Assembly (NCBI GenBank): GCA_945873815.1
Contig: CAMCEE010000001.1
Location: 170,412-234,411, forward strand
From: an uncultured Caryophanales bacterium
GTDB lineage: Bacteria > Bacillota_I > Bacilli_A > RFN20 > CAG-449
Direction of reading: 5' to 3'
DNA: 64,000 nucleotides
Both the position numbers and the translations under genes were made by a program. Below the pieces are notes generated by a model. It saw only the letters and a program-made list of their open reading frames with translations, searched no databases and was not told the origin of the DNA. Shown here one piece after another: positions 29,152 to 38,484 of the stretch (positions are counted from its first letter, which is position 1; every line of letters starts with the position of its first letter).

Positions 29152-29158
29152 TAAAATA

Positions 29159-29206
29159 CCCATTTTTGAAACACGAATATCCGTTGTCAAAAAAATGGTT
29201 TTTTTA
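29159..29206 (+). terminator. Intrinsic terminator of the tgt-queA-queH-nudix operon
   Basis: CCCATTTTTGAAACA pairs with TGTCAAAAAAATGG around a short loop and is followed by seven Ts. Confidence 0.8.
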
Positions 29207-29278
29207 TGGCTAGAAAATTTTGCATTATATAAATATATATAATTATTTTAAAAATACAAAAAAATATTAAAAAAATTG

Positions 29279-29307
29279 TTGACAATGATTTTTATGTTTA
29301 GTAGAAT
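29279..29307 (+). promoter_or_regulatory. Promoter of the S10 ribosomal protein operon
   Basis: Perfect TTGACA, 17-nt spacer, TAGAAT, ~150 nt upstream of rpsJ. It is the only strong promoter seen in front of the large ribosomal cluster. Confidence 0.82.
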
Positions 29308-29312
29308 GTTGA

Positions 29313-29460
29313 AGTCAAGTCTGCAAAAGATACTACGCATTGAAGTGGGAGATTGCTGAACGCCGACAGCCGTTGTCTAGCCGCGACGAAACTTCGTAAT
29401 TCAGGTAACTCACATGGAGCGTTGTCTAACATGATTTAGACCAAGAAGGAGATTAGAAAA
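29313..29460 (+). promoter_or_regulatory. Structured 5' leader of the S10 operon (candidate r-protein leader)
   Basis: About 148 nt of unusually GC-rich, structured sequence lie between the promoter and rpsJ. A GTCTAA-N6-TTAGAC hairpin sits just before the AAGGAG site (29,424-29,441), and GAACGCCGACAGCCG-like and GCCGCGACG segments could form further stems. Firmicutes S10 operons are often autoregulated through such a leader (L4 type). I cannot confirm the class. Confidence 0.5.
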
Positions 29461-29769
29461 ATGGCAAAAGCAAAAACAATTAGAGTTCGCTTACAAGCTT
29501 ACGATCACAAGATCTTAGACTTATCAGTCCAAAAAATCGTAGCAGCAGCGAAAGCTACAGGCGCTGGAGTTGTAGGACCAATTCCTCTTCCAACAGAGAA
29601 ACAAGTTTATACAATTCTTAGAGCAGTTCACAATTTCAAAGATGCACGTGAACAATTCGAAATTAGAACACACAAGAGAATTATTGACATTGTGGGTCCT
29701 ACAAAACAAACAATTGATGCATTAACACACATGGATCTTCCAAGTGGCGTTGACATCGTAATCAAGTAA
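29461..29769 (+). CDS. rpsJ: Ribosomal protein S10
   Basis: 102 residues, standard length for the small-subunit S10 (NusE), which also takes part in transcription antitermination. [20 protein letters not shown] and RTHKRIIDI(V)-PTKQTIDAL are conserved. First gene of the S10 operon; AGGAG 9 nt upstream. Confidence 0.98.
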   Translation: MAKAKTIRVRLQAYDHKILDLSVQKIVAAAKATGAGVVGPIPLPTEKQVYTILRAVHNFKDAREQFEIRTHKRIIDIVGPTKQTIDALTHMDLPSGVDIVIK

Positions 29770-29789
29770 GAAGGAGGCAGGAAACCAAT

Positions 29790-30488
29790 ATGAAATCAAT
29801 CGTAGGTAGAAAAATGGGTATGACCCAAGTATTCGCTCAAGATGGCACAATGTATCCTGTCACTGTTGTCGAAGTCTTACCAAACGTTGTTACTCAAGTT
29901 AAGACAGTCGAAACTGACGATTATGATGCTATCCAAGTTGGATACGAAGACAAGAAGGAAAACCGCTGCAACAAAGCAGAATTAGGTATTTTCAAAAAAG
30001 CAGGTGTTGCTCCTAAATACGAATTAGTCGAATTGAAGGGTGACGAAATGATGAGCTACAAAGTTGGCGATTCAATCAATTGTGGAATCTTTGCTTCAGG
30101 TGATGTTGTTGATGTCACAGGCGTAAGCAAGGGTAGAGGATTCTCAGGCGCAATCAAACGCTGGGGATACAAAATCGGACCTAAAGGACATGGTTCAGGT
30201 TATCATAGAGGAGCTGGTTCATTTGCTACAAACGGTCGTTACAATCGTGGCGTTATGAAAGGCAAAAAGAGCGCAGGTCATCATGGTAACACTACAGCAA
30301 CAATCTTAAACTTAACAATCGTTGCAGTAGATACAGTTAACAATGCTATCTTAGTTAAGGGTGCTATCCCAGGACCAAGAAAGTCTATTGTTACAATTAG
30401 AAGTGCAGTTAAAACACAAAAAAGTAAGCCAGCTGTAAAACCATTAGTAAATTACACACCAGTGGTCGATGGCGGAGAGGAGAAATAG
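29790..30488 (+). CDS. rplC: Ribosomal protein L3
   Basis: 232 residues. Conserved [14 protein letters not shown] start, [16 protein letters not shown] and the internal loop [24 protein letters not shown] that reaches the peptidyl transferase centre. The C-terminus (about residues 208-232, [18 protein letters not shown]) is some 20 residues longer than usual. Confidence 0.98.
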   Translation: MKSIVGRKMGMTQVFAQDGTMYPVTVVEVLPNVVTQVKTVETDDYDAIQVGYEDKKENRCNKAELGIFKKAGVAPKYELVELKGDEMMSYKVGDSINCGIFASGDVVDVTGVSKGRGFSGAIKRWGYKIGPKGHGSGYHRGAGSFATNGRYNRGVMKGKKSAGHHGNTTATILNLTIVAVDTVNNAILVKGAIPGPRKSIVTIRSAVKTQKSKPAVKPLVNYTPVVDGGEEK

Positions 30489-30491
30489 GCA

Positions 30492-31130
30492 ATGGCAGCA
30501 AAGAATGTTTCTTTAAAAGTTATTAACCAAGCAGGCGAAGAAGCAGGTAAGGTTAGCGTCAGCAACGAAGTATTCGGTGTTGAAGTAAATAGCCAAGTCA
30601 TGTTCGACGCAGTTCAAGTTTACCAATCAAACATGAGACAAGCTACAGCAAAAGTTCTCACTCGTTCAGAAGTTCGTGGTGGTGGTAAAAAACCATGGAG
30701 ACAAAAAGGAACTGGTAGAGCAAGAGCTGGTTCAAATCGTTCACCATTATGGAGACACGGTGGTATCGTATTTGGTCCAACAGGCACACAAAACTACAAA
30801 TTATCTCAAAATAAGAAAGCTCATGCATTAGCAGTTAAATCAGCATTAACATTAAAAGCTCAAAACAAAGACATTATCGTTGTTGATGCATTAAACTTCG
30901 AAGCACCTTCAACAAAGGCAGCAGTTGATTTCTTAGCTAAAGCAAATGCAAAGGCAAAAACATTAATTGTTATCGCAGATGATAATGACAACCTCGTTGC
31001 TTCTGCAAGAAACATCCCAGGCGTTATCGTTGTTAAAACAAACAACTTATCAGTCTATGATGTATTGAATACAAACAGCTTAGTCTTCACAAAAGAAGCA
31101 ATTAAGGCTGTGGAAGGAGACCTCAAATAA
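30492..31130 (+). CDS. rplD: Ribosomal protein L4
   Basis: 212 residues with the RSEVRGGGKKPWRQKGTGRA loop that lines the exit tunnel and GSNRSPLWRHGGIVFGP. It starts 3 nt after rplC and its stop overlaps the rplW start (TAATG). In Bacillota L4 can repress its own operon. Confidence 0.98.
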   Translation: MAAKNVSLKVINQAGEEAGKVSVSNEVFGVEVNSQVMFDAVQVYQSNMRQATAKVLTRSEVRGGGKKPWRQKGTGRARAGSNRSPLWRHGGIVFGPTGTQNYKLSQNKKAHALAVKSALTLKAQNKDIIVVDALNFEAPSTKAAVDFLAKANAKAKTLIVIADDNDNLVASARNIPGVIVVKTNNLSVYDVLNTNSLVFTKEAIKAVEGDLK

Positions 31131-31480
31131 TGGCAGCAAAAAAGAAAGTCGCTACTAAAGTAGAAGAAAGAAAATACGCAGCTCCAGCAATTGAGAGCTT
31201 CGATGTAATCATTGCTCCAATCGTTACAGAAAAGACAATGAAACAACAACAAGAAGAAAATATCGTAACATTAAAGGTTGCAAAAAATGCAAATAGAGCT
31301 CAAGTTAAACTTGCAGTTGAACAAATCTTCAATGTTAAGGTAGATAGAGTTAACATTGTTAACGTTCTTCCAAAAGCAAAAAGAGTTGGCCGTTACGAAG
31401 GCAAAGTTAGCGGTTATAAGAAAGCAATCGTTAAAATCAATGCAGCAGACAAAATCAACGTTGCTGGCGATGCTGAATAA
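31130..31480 (+). CDS. rplW: Ribosomal protein L23
   Basis: 116 residues. The normal L23 domain begins around residue 25 (DVIIAPIVTEKTMK) and continues VDRVNIVNVLPKAKRVGRYE. The first ~22 residues (AAKKKVATKVEERKYAA) form a Lys-rich extension not found in typical ~95-residue L23. L23 forms the docking site for SRP and trigger factor at the tunnel exit. Confidence 0.97.
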   Translation: MAAKKKVATKVEERKYAAPAIESFDVIIAPIVTEKTMKQQQEENIVTLKVAKNANRAQVKLAVEQIFNVKVDRVNIVNVLPKAKRVGRYEGKVSGYKKAIVKINAADKINVAGDAE

Positions 31481-31516
31481 TTATTAAATAAGATTATTAT
31501 AGGAGATTAGAAGAAT

Positions 31517-32359
31517 ATGCCAATTAAAAGTTATAAACCTACGACACCAAGCCGTCGTCATATGACTCAATCAACATTCCAAGAAATCACAACATCTACT
31601 CCTGAAAAAAGTTTGTTAGTATCCATTAAGAAAACTGGTGGTCGTAACAATACAGGTATGATTACATGCCGTCACATCGGTGGTGGAAATAAAAGAAAAT
31701 ATAGAATCATCGATTTCAAGAGAAACAAAGATGGCGTTGTTGGAAAAGTTGCAACAATTGAGTACGATCCAAACAGAAATGCAAACATTTGCTTAATCAA
31801 TTACACAGATGGTGAAAAGAGATACATCCTTGCTCCAAAAGGATTAAAAGTTGGAGATTCAGTAGTATCTGGCGATGCATGCGATATCCAAGTCGGTAAT
31901 GCAATGCAATTAGCAAACATCCCAGAAGGTACATTTGTTCACAACGTTGAATTAACTCCATTAAAGGGTGGACAATTATGCCGTGCAGCTGGTACATCAG
32001 CTCAAGTTCTCGGTCTTGAAGGAAAATACGTTATCTTACGTTTAGCTTCAGGCGAAGTAAGAAAAGTATTAAGTACATGCCGTGCAACAGTTGGTATAGT
32101 CGGTAATGAAGACTGGAACTTAGTTGTATTAGGTAAAGCTGGTAAGAGCAGATGGAATGGCGTAAGACCTACAGTTCGTGGCTCTGTTATGAACCCTAAT
32201 GATCACCCACATGGTGGTGGTGAAGGTAAATGTCCAATCGGTCGTGATGCACCAAGAACTCCTTGGGGTAAACGTGCAATGGGCGTTAAGACAAGAAAAT
32301 CCAAGAAAGCTTCAAGCAAATTAATTGTAAGAAGAGCTAATGGTGGAAAAGCATTATAG
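31517..32359 (+). CDS. rplB: Ribosomal protein L2
   Basis: 280 residues, usual length ~275. [20 protein letters not shown] and the C-terminal [19 protein letters not shown] loop near the peptidyl transferase centre are intact. AGGAG upstream. Confidence 0.98.
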   Translation: MPIKSYKPTTPSRRHMTQSTFQEITTSTPEKSLLVSIKKTGGRNNTGMITCRHIGGGNKRKYRIIDFKRNKDGVVGKVATIEYDPNRNANICLINYTDGEKRYILAPKGLKVGDSVVSGDACDIQVGNAMQLANIPEGTFVHNVELTPLKGGQLCRAAGTSAQVLGLEGKYVILRLASGEVRKVLSTCRATVGIVGNEDWNLVVLGKAGKSRWNGVRPTVRGSVMNPNDHPHGGGEGKCPIGRDAPRTPWGKRAMGVKTRKSKKASSKLIVRRANGGKAL

Positions 32360-32378
32360 TGAAAGGAGAAAGTAGAAA

Positions 32379-32657
32379 ATGGCACGTAGTTTAAAGAAAG
32401 GCCCATTCGCTGATGCACACTTAATGAAAAAAGTTGAAGCATTAAACGAAGCAGGCAAAAAAGAATTAATTAAAACATGGTCAAGAAGATCAACAATCTT
32501 CCCATCATTCATCGAACACTCTTTCGCTGTATATAACGGTCATGAATTCATTACAGTTTATGTAACAGAAGATATGGTCGGACATAAGTTAGGTGAATTC
32601 GCTCCAACAAGAACATATAAAGGTCATGCTGGAAACGATGATAAAGGAAAGAAATAG
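32379..32657 (+). CDS. rpsS: Ribosomal protein S19
   Basis: 92 residues. [37 protein letters not shown] and [20 protein letters not shown] are all S19 hallmarks. GAAAGGAG upstream. Confidence 0.98.
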   Translation: MARSLKKGPFADAHLMKKVEALNEAGKKELIKTWSRRSTIFPSFIEHSFAVYNGHEFITVYVTEDMVGHKLGEFAPTRTYKGHAGNDDKGKK

Positions 32658-32670
32658 GAGGTAAGAAAGT

Positions 32671-33003
32671 ATGGAAGCAACAGCAAAAGTTACTGGAGTA
32701 CGTATCACTCCTAGAAAAGCTAAGTTAGTAGTAGATGTAGTTAGAGGCAAAGATGTTTCAGTTGCATTAGGTATCTTAGCAAATACAAATAAATCAGCAG
32801 TAGTTATGGTTGAAAAATTAATTAAATCAGCTGCAGCTAATGCTGTAAACAACTTCAAGATGAATGAATCAAAATTATACATCAAGACAATTTACGTCAC
32901 TGAAGGACCAAGACTTAAGAGATATTTACCAAGAGCAAAAGGCTCTGCAGATACACTTCTTAAGAGAACATGCAACGTTAATATCGTTGTAGCAGAAAGA
33001 TAG
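32671..33003 (+). CDS. rplV: Ribosomal protein L22
   Basis: 110 residues. RITPRKAKLVVDVVRGKDV and the tunnel-lining loop with GPRLKRYLPRAKGSAD are conserved. Starts 13 nt after rpsS. Confidence 0.98.
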   Translation: MEATAKVTGVRITPRKAKLVVDVVRGKDVSVALGILANTNKSAVVMVEKLIKSAAANAVNNFKMNESKLYIKTIYVTEGPRLKRYLPRAKGSADTLLKRTCNVNIVVAER

Positions 33004-33016
33004 GAGGAAGAAACGG

Positions 33017-33697
33017 ATGGGACAAAAAGTTAATCCAGTCGGCATGAGAATTGGAATTAGCCGTGATTGGAATTCCAAATGGTTCGCAGAAGGAAAAGAC
33101 TTCGCAAAAAACCTTAATGAAGACTATAAAATCAGAACTTATCTTTCAAAAGAATTAAAACGTGATTTAGTTTCACACATCGAAATCGAAAGATCAAAGA
33201 ACGTAGCTACAGTTTCTGTTTTCACAGCTCGTCCAGGTCAAGTTCTCGGTGCAGAAGGAGCTAGAATTAAAGAATTAACTAAGGCATTAGTTAAATTAGT
33301 AAAAAACGACAATGTAAAAATTGTTATCGTTGAAGTTAAGAATCCAGGTGTTGATGCAAATATCGTTGCTCAAGAAATGGCTCAAGGCTTAGAAGAACGT
33401 GCTTCATTCAGAAACGTTCAAAAGAAAGCTATGCAAAGAGTAATGAAATCAGGCGCTATGGGTGTTAAAACTTCTGTATCTGGCCGTTTAGCAGGTGCTG
33501 ATATCGCTCGTGCTGAAGGTTACAAAGATGGCGTTGTATCATTACATACATTACGTATGGATGTTGACTACGCATTAGCAGAAGCATCAACAACATATGG
33601 CAAACTAGGCTGCAAAGTATGGATCTGCCGTGGTGTTGCAAAGAAATTTAAGAAAAATGACGATGCTGAAAATACAGTAGAAAAGAAAGGAGAATAG
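33017..33697 (+). CDS. rpsC: Ribosomal protein S3
   Basis: 226 residues. GQKVNPVGMRIGISRDWNSK start, KH-domain GAEGARIKELTKAL and the C-terminal VSGRLAGADIARAEGYKDG are intact. Part of the mRNA entry site. Confidence 0.98.
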   Translation: MGQKVNPVGMRIGISRDWNSKWFAEGKDFAKNLNEDYKIRTYLSKELKRDLVSHIEIERSKNVATVSVFTARPGQVLGAEGARIKELTKALVKLVKNDNVKIVIVEVKNPGVDANIVAQEMAQGLEERASFRNVQKKAMQRVMKSGAMGVKTSVSGRLAGADIARAEGYKDGVVSLHTLRMDVDYALAEASTTYGKLGCKVWICRGVAKKFKKNDDAENTVEKKGE

Positions 33698-33703
33698 TTG
33701 ACT

Positions 33704-34120
33704 ATGTTACAACCAAAAAGAGTTAAATATAGAAGACCTCATTCAATCAAGTACGAAGGAAAATCAAAAGCTGGTAATACAATCGCATTTGGTGAATACG
33801 GCCTCCAAGCTGTCTCCGGAAACTGGATTACAGCTAGACAAATCGAATCAGCTCGTATTGTATTAGCAAGATATACAAACAGACAAGGTAAGATTTGGAT
33901 TAGAATTTACCCACAACTTGCAAAAACAAAGAAACCTGCAGAAGTTCGTATGGGTTCTGGTAAAGGTTCAGTCGATGCATGGGTAGCTGTTGTTAAAACA
34001 GGTAGAGTTATGTTTGAGATTGGTGGAATTCCTGAAGCACAAGCAAGAGAAGCACTCCGCTTAGCTTCATATAAATTACCACTCAAAACTAAAATTGTTG
34101 CGAAAGGAGAAGAAAAATAA
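33704..34120 (+). CDS. rplP: Ribosomal protein L16
   Basis: 138 residues from the ATG at 33,704, giving the canonical [14 protein letters not shown] start. The in-frame TTG six bases earlier is less likely. [22 protein letters not shown] and [13 protein letters not shown] are conserved. It overlaps rpmC by one base (TAATG). Confidence 0.97.
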   Translation: MLQPKRVKYRRPHSIKYEGKSKAGNTIAFGEYGLQAVSGNWITARQIESARIVLARYTNRQGKIWIRIYPQLAKTKKPAEVRMGSGKGSVDAWVAVVKTGRVMFEIGGIPEAQAREALRLASYKLPLKTKIVAKGEEK

Positions 34121-34317
34121 TGAAATTAGCAGAAATTAGAGAACTTCCAACTGAAGAATTAAACGCTAAAGTTTATGAATTAAAACAAGAATTATTATCT
34201 TTACGTTTCCAACACGCAACAGGCCAATTGGAAAATGGCAAAAAGATTACTGAAGTTCGTAAAACAATCGCTCGTATTTATACAGTATTAAAAGAACGCG
34301 AACTCGGAATTAACTAG
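34120..34317 (+). CDS. rpmC: Ribosomal protein L29
   Basis: 65 residues, two-helix protein near the exit tunnel. [24 protein letters not shown] start and [20 protein letters not shown] are typical. Coupled to rplP. Confidence 0.97.
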   Translation: MKLAEIRELPTEELNAKVYELKQELLSLRFQHATGQLENGKKITEVRKTIARIYTVLKERELGIN

Positions 34318-34329
34318 GAGGACTAAAAC

Positions 34330-34593
34330 ATGGAAAGAAATACACGTAGAACAATTCAAGGTGTTGTTGTTTCAGACAAAATGGATAAAACAATCACTGT
34401 TTTAGTTGAAACTCATAAGAAAGATGCTAAGTACGGTAAGAGAGTTAAATACGCTAAGAAATACAAAGCACATGATGAAAATAACGAAGCAAAAGCTGGT
34501 GACGTAGTTTCAATTATGGAAACAAGAAAATTATCAGCAACAAAACACTATCGTTTAGTAAAAATCGTCTCTAAAGCAGAAGACGTTAAATAG
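34330..34593 (+). CDS. rpsQ: Ribosomal protein S17
   Basis: 87 residues. [19 protein letters not shown] and [19 protein letters not shown] followed by [15 protein letters not shown] match S17. Confidence 0.98.
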   Translation: MERNTRRTIQGVVVSDKMDKTITVLVETHKKDAKYGKRVKYAKKYKAHDENNEAKAGDVVSIMETRKLSATKHYRLVKIVSKAEDVK

Positions 34594-34607
34594 GAGGATA
34601 AGAAGTT

Positions 34608-34982
34608 ATGATTCAAACAGAGACTAACTTAGTTGTTGCAGACAACTCTGGTGCAAGATCAGTTCGTGTCTTCCGTTTATACGGCGGATCAAAGAGAAGA
34701 TCATGCTCAATTGGTGATATCGTTCTTTGCGCAGTTAAGGACGCAATCCCAAATGGTAAAATTAAAAAAGGTGATGTTGTCAAAGGCGTTATCGTAAGAA
34801 CTGCAAAAGGTATCAATAGACCAGATGGTTCTTATGTTAAATTCGATGACAATGCAGTCGTAATTATCAACGAAGATGGTTCACCAAAAGGCACTCGTGT
34901 CTTTGGCCCAATCGCAAGAGAATTACGTGATAAGGGTGAAGGTTTCATGAAGATTGTTTCCTTAGCTCTTGAAGTATTATAG
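34608..34982 (+). CDS. rplN: Ribosomal protein L14
   Basis: 124 residues. [33 protein letters not shown] and the C-terminal [15 protein letters not shown] pattern are clear. The initiation factor/RsfS docking protein of the large subunit. Confidence 0.98.
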   Translation: MIQTETNLVVADNSGARSVRVFRLYGGSKRRSCSIGDIVLCAVKDAIPNGKIKKGDVVKGVIVRTAKGINRPDGSYVKFDDNAVVIINEDGSPKGTRVFGPIARELRDKGEGFMKIVSLALEVL

Positions 34983-34996
34983 GAGGGAAGGCCAGT

Positions 34997-35305
34997 ATGA
35001 AATTAAGAAAAGGCGATAAAGTTATTGTTATTGCAGGCGCTGACAAAGGTAAAGTCGGTACAATTCAAAAAGTTTTCCCAAAATTAGATAGAGTTGTAAT
35101 TGATGGTGTCAACACTGTTAAAAAACACAAAAAACCAACACAAGGAAATCCAGAAGGTTCAATCGTTGAAATGTATGCTCCAGTACACGTATCAAATGTA
35201 GCATTATACGACGAAAAAACTAAAAAAGCTGTTAAAGTAGGATATAAAGTTGTTGATGGTAAAAAAGTTCGTGTCAATAAAAAGACAGGAACAGAAATTA
35301 AGTAG
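34997..35305 (+). CDS. rplX: Ribosomal protein L24
   Basis: 102 residues. [20 protein letters not shown] is the KOW motif; [20 protein letters not shown] follows. Assembly initiator of the large subunit. Confidence 0.98.
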   Translation: MKLRKGDKVIVIAGADKGKVGTIQKVFPKLDRVVIDGVNTVKKHKKPTQGNPEGSIVEMYAPVHVSNVALYDEKTKKAVKVGYKVVDGKKVRVNKKTGTEIK

Positions 35306-35319
35306 GAGGTAACTGAGAA

Positions 35320-35859
35320 ATGGCACGTTTAAAAGATAAATATAAATCAGAAGTTGTTGCTAAATTGATGGAAACATACTCTTACAAATCAATTATGCAA
35401 GTTCCTTCAATTGACAAGATCGTTATTAACATCGGTGTCGGTGATGCAACTAGCAACTCAAAATTATTAGAAGATGCAGTTAGAGATTTAACTACAATTT
35501 CCGGTCAAAAACCAGTTATTACAAAAGCTAAAAAATCAATCGCTTCATTTAAATTAAGAGAAGGTCAAGCAATTGGCTGTAAAGTTACATTAAGAGGCGA
35601 TAGAATGTATGAATTCTTAGATAAATTAGTAACAATCTCTCTCCCTCGTGTTAGAGATTTCCGTGGAGTTTCAAAGAATGCATTCGATGGCAAAGGAAAC
35701 TACACATTAGGCGTTAAAGAACAATTGATTTTCCCAGAAATCGATTTTGACAAAATTGGCAAAGTTAGAGGTATGGATATCGTTATTGTTACAACAGCTA
35801 ATACTGACAAGGAAGCATATACATTATTAGAATTAATGGGTATGCCATTCCATAAATAA
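35320..35859 (+). CDS. rplE: Ribosomal protein L5
   Basis: 179 residues. [37 protein letters not shown] and [19 protein letters not shown] are the L5 signature segments; 5S rRNA binder. Confidence 0.98.
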   Translation: MARLKDKYKSEVVAKLMETYSYKSIMQVPSIDKIVINIGVGDATSNSKLLEDAVRDLTTISGQKPVITKAKKSIASFKLREGQAIGCKVTLRGDRMYEFLDKLVTISLPRVRDFRGVSKNAFDGKGNYTLGVKEQLIFPEIDFDKIGKVRGMDIVIVTTANTDKEAYTLLELMGMPFHK

Positions 35860-35877
35860 GAAAGGGGATAAGAAAGT

Positions 35878-36063
35878 ATGGCAAAAACATCATTAAAAGT
35901 TAAACAATCTCGTCCTCAAAAATTTAAGGTCAGAGAATATACACGTTGCACAATTTGTGGACGTCCACATTCAGTAATCAGAAAATTCGGCGTATGCCGT
36001 ATTTGCTTAAGAAATTTAGCATACAAGGGAGAAATCCCAGGTATGAAGAAATCATCATGGTAG
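35878..36063 (+). CDS. rpsZ: Ribosomal protein S14, zinc-binding type Z
   Basis: 61 residues, the short C+ form. CTICGRPH and [10 protein letters not shown] give the CxxC...CxxC zinc site. It has the standard operon position. Usually named rpsZ or rpsN. Confidence 0.97.
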   Translation: MAKTSLKVKQSRPQKFKVREYTRCTICGRPHSVIRKFGVCRICLRNLAYKGEIPGMKKSSW

Positions 36064-36076
36064 GAGGTAAATAGAT

Positions 36077-36472
36077 ATGGGAATGACAGATCCAGTAGCA
36101 GATATGCTCACAAGAATTCGTAATGCTAATGCATTGAAACACGAATCAGTATCAATGGGCCTTTCAACTATGAAACTTCACATTGCTGAAATTCTTAAAG
36201 AAGAAGGCTTCATCGCAGACTTTGCAGTAAGTGGCGATGTTAAGAAAGAATTAACATTAACATTAAAATATTCAGAAAATGGCACAAAGGTCATTTCTGG
36301 TTTAAAGAAAATTTCAAAACCAGGTTTAAGAATTAATGTTTCATGTGATAAACTTCCAAGGGTTTTAAATGGTTTAGGTATTGCAATTATCTCAACATCA
36401 CAAGGTGTTATGACAGATAAGAAAGCACGTAAACTTGGAATCGGCGGCGAAGTTATCGCTTACGTTTGGTAG
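36077..36472 (+). CDS. rpsH: Ribosomal protein S8
   Basis: 131 residues. [20 protein letters not shown] and the C-terminal [20 protein letters not shown] are characteristic. 16S rRNA central-domain binder. Confidence 0.98.
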   Translation: MGMTDPVADMLTRIRNANALKHESVSMGLSTMKLHIAEILKEEGFIADFAVSGDVKKELTLTLKYSENGTKVISGLKKISKPGLRINVSCDKLPRVLNGLGIAIISTSQGVMTDKKARKLGIGGEVIAYVW

Positions 36473-36484
36473 GAGGATAGAAAT

Positions 36485-37027
36485 ATGTCAAGAATTGGTA
36501 AAAAACCTATCGTAATTCCTGCAGGCGTTACAGTTACAGTAAACGGTTCACACGTTGAAGTTAAAGGACCTAAAGGTACTTTAGTTAAAGACTTCGACCC
36601 AATTATTTCAATTAATGTCGGAGAAAAAGAAATCACATTCACACGTCCTAATGATGGCATCAAAGCTCGTTCATTACACGGTACAACAAGAGCATTAGTT
36701 AACTCAATGGTCGTTGGTGTTAGTGAAGGATTCAAAAAGAACCTCGAAATCGTTGGTATCGGTTATAGATGTGCAATGAGAGGTGACAAACTCGTATTAA
36801 ACCTTGGTTATTCACACGAGATCGTTGTTACACCAGATGCAGGTGTTAAAATTTCTTCATCAGATCCATTAAAGATCACAGTTGAAGGTATTGATGCTCA
36901 AGCAGTTGGTCAAACAGCAGCAAGAATTAGATCATACCGTGAACCAGAACCATATGGTGGTAAGGGTGTAAGATATGAAGGCGAATATGTCTTACGTAAA
37001 GAAGGCAAACGTGCTTCTAAGAAATAG
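36485..37027 (+). CDS. rplF: Ribosomal protein L6
   Basis: 180 residues. SRIGKKPIVIPAGVTVTVNG start and the end segment YREPEPYGGKGVRYEGEYV are canonical. Confidence 0.98.
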   Translation: MSRIGKKPIVIPAGVTVTVNGSHVEVKGPKGTLVKDFDPIISINVGEKEITFTRPNDGIKARSLHGTTRALVNSMVVGVSEGFKKNLEIVGIGYRCAMRGDKLVLNLGYSHEIVVTPDAGVKISSSDPLKITVEGIDAQAVGQTAARIRSYREPEPYGGKGVRYEGEYVLRKEGKRASKK

Positions 37028-37051
37028 TGCTCAAGAAAGGAATAGGAAAAT

Positions 37052-37408
37052 ATGATTAACAAAGAATCAAAAAATGTTAGCCGTGTTAGACGTCATGCTC
37101 GTATTAGAGCTAAGATTAGCGGCACAGCTGAATGCCCAAGATTGAGCGTATTTCGTTCAAACAAAAACATTCATGCTCAAATTATTGATGATGTAAATGG
37201 CGTAACATTAGTTGCATGCTCATCTACAACATTAAAATTAGCAAACGGCGGAAATATTGAAGCAGCTGGAAAAGTAGGTGCAGAAATTGCTAAATTAGCA
37301 CTTGCAAAAGGTATTGAAAAAGTTGTATTCGATCGTGGCGGATATGTCTATCATGGACGTGTCGCAGCAGTCGCTGAAGCTGCTCGTGAAGCAGGATTAA
37401 AATTCTAG
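37052..37408 (+). CDS. rplR: Ribosomal protein L18
   Basis: 118 residues. [37 protein letters not shown] and [20 protein letters not shown] match L18 (5S rRNA binding). Confidence 0.98.
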   Translation: MINKESKNVSRVRRHARIRAKISGTAECPRLSVFRSNKNIHAQIIDDVNGVTLVACSSTTLKLANGGNIEAAGKVGAEIAKLALAKGIEKVVFDRGGYVYHGRVAAVAEAAREAGLKF

Positions 37409-37419
37409 GAGGTAGGACA

Positions 37420-38028
37420 ATGGCAGAAGAAACAAAAAACACAGTTGTTGCTGAAGCAGCACCAGTAGCTGATGCTACTCAAAAAAGAGCTCCTAGAGGA
37501 GATCGCGCAAATCGCGGACCGAGAAAAGATGGTAAAAAACCATTTAAGAAAGATGGTAGTAAACCAGTCGAAAAATTGTACGAAGAAAGAGTCGTCGCTA
37601 TCAACAGAATTTCAAAAACTGTTAAAGGTGGTAGACGTATGCGTTTCGCAGCATTAATCGTTATCGGTGATGGCAAAGGTAATTTCGGTTTCGGAACAGG
37701 TAAAGCTGCTGAAGTACCAGATGCAATCAAGAAAGCATTAGAAGCTGCAAAGAGAAATATGCTCCATATCTCAATTGTTAAGAATGGAACAATTGCTCAT
37801 GAAGTTTACGGTGAATTCGGTGCATGTAAAGTTTACTTAAAACCAGCTCCAGAAGGTACTGGAATTATCGCTGGTGGTCCAGTTAGAGCTATCCTTGAAT
37901 TAGCAGGTATTAAGAATATTTATTCTAAAGTATATGGTTCAAGAACTCCAATTAACTGTATTAGAGCTACAGCAAACGGATTAGCTAATGTAAAAACAAG
38001 TGCTCAAATTGCAGCACTTCGTAAATAG
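37420..38028 (+). CDS. rpsE: Ribosomal protein S5 with long basic N-terminal extension
   Basis: 202 residues against a usual ~166. The S5 domain starts near residue 48 ([20 protein letters not shown]). The first ~47 residues form an Ala-then-Arg/Lys-rich tail ([20 protein letters not shown]). [18 protein letters not shown] and [11 protein letters not shown] segments are intact. The next gene is rplO; rpmD, normally between them, is absent. Confidence 0.97.
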   Translation: MAEETKNTVVAEAAPVADATQKRAPRGDRANRGPRKDGKKPFKKDGSKPVEKLYEERVVAINRISKTVKGGRRMRFAALIVIGDGKGNFGFGTGKAAEVPDAIKKALEAAKRNMLHISIVKNGTIAHEVYGEFGACKVYLKPAPEGTGIIAGGPVRAILELAGIKNIYSKVYGSRTPINCIRATANGLANVKTSAQIAALRK

Positions 38029-38042
38029 TAGGAGGAAAAACC

Positions 38043-38483
38043 ATGAAATTAAATGAATTAAAATACAATAGTGGTTCAAGATCTTCCAAAAAGAGAATCT
38101 GCCGTGGCTTAGGCTCAGGTTCTGGTAAAAACGGTGGATCAGGTAATAAAGGTCAAAACTCAAGAAGTGGCGGTGGAGTTCGTCTTGGATTCGAAGGTGG
38201 ACAAAACCCAATTTATAGAAGATTACCAAAAAGAGGATTCAACAATTTCACAAGAGTTGAATACGCAATTGTTAATGTTCGTGATTTAAATAAATTTGAT
38301 GACGAAACAGTTGTAACTCCAGAATTATTAATTGAAAAAGGTTTAGTTCCTTCTTCAAATGCTGGTGTTAAAATCTTGGGTGATGGAGAATTAGCAAAGA
38401 AATTAACAGTCAAAGCTAATAAATTCTCAAAATCAGCTGAAGAAGTTATCAAGAATGCTGGCGGTTCAGTAGAGGTTCTCTAA
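38043..38483 (+). CDS. rplO: Ribosomal protein L15
   Basis: 146 residues. [40 protein letters not shown] and [13 protein letters not shown] are the glycine/arginine-rich L15 signature. AGGAGG upstream. The spacing from rpsE is only 14 nt, leaving no room for rpmD. Confidence 0.98.
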   Translation: MKLNELKYNSGSRSSKKRICRGLGSGSGKNGGSGNKGQNSRSGGGVRLGFEGGQNPIYRRLPKRGFNNFTRVEYAIVNVRDLNKFDDETVVTPELLIEKGLVPSSNAGVKILGDGELAKKLTVKANKFSKSAEEVIKNAGGSVEVL

Positions 38484-38484
38484 T

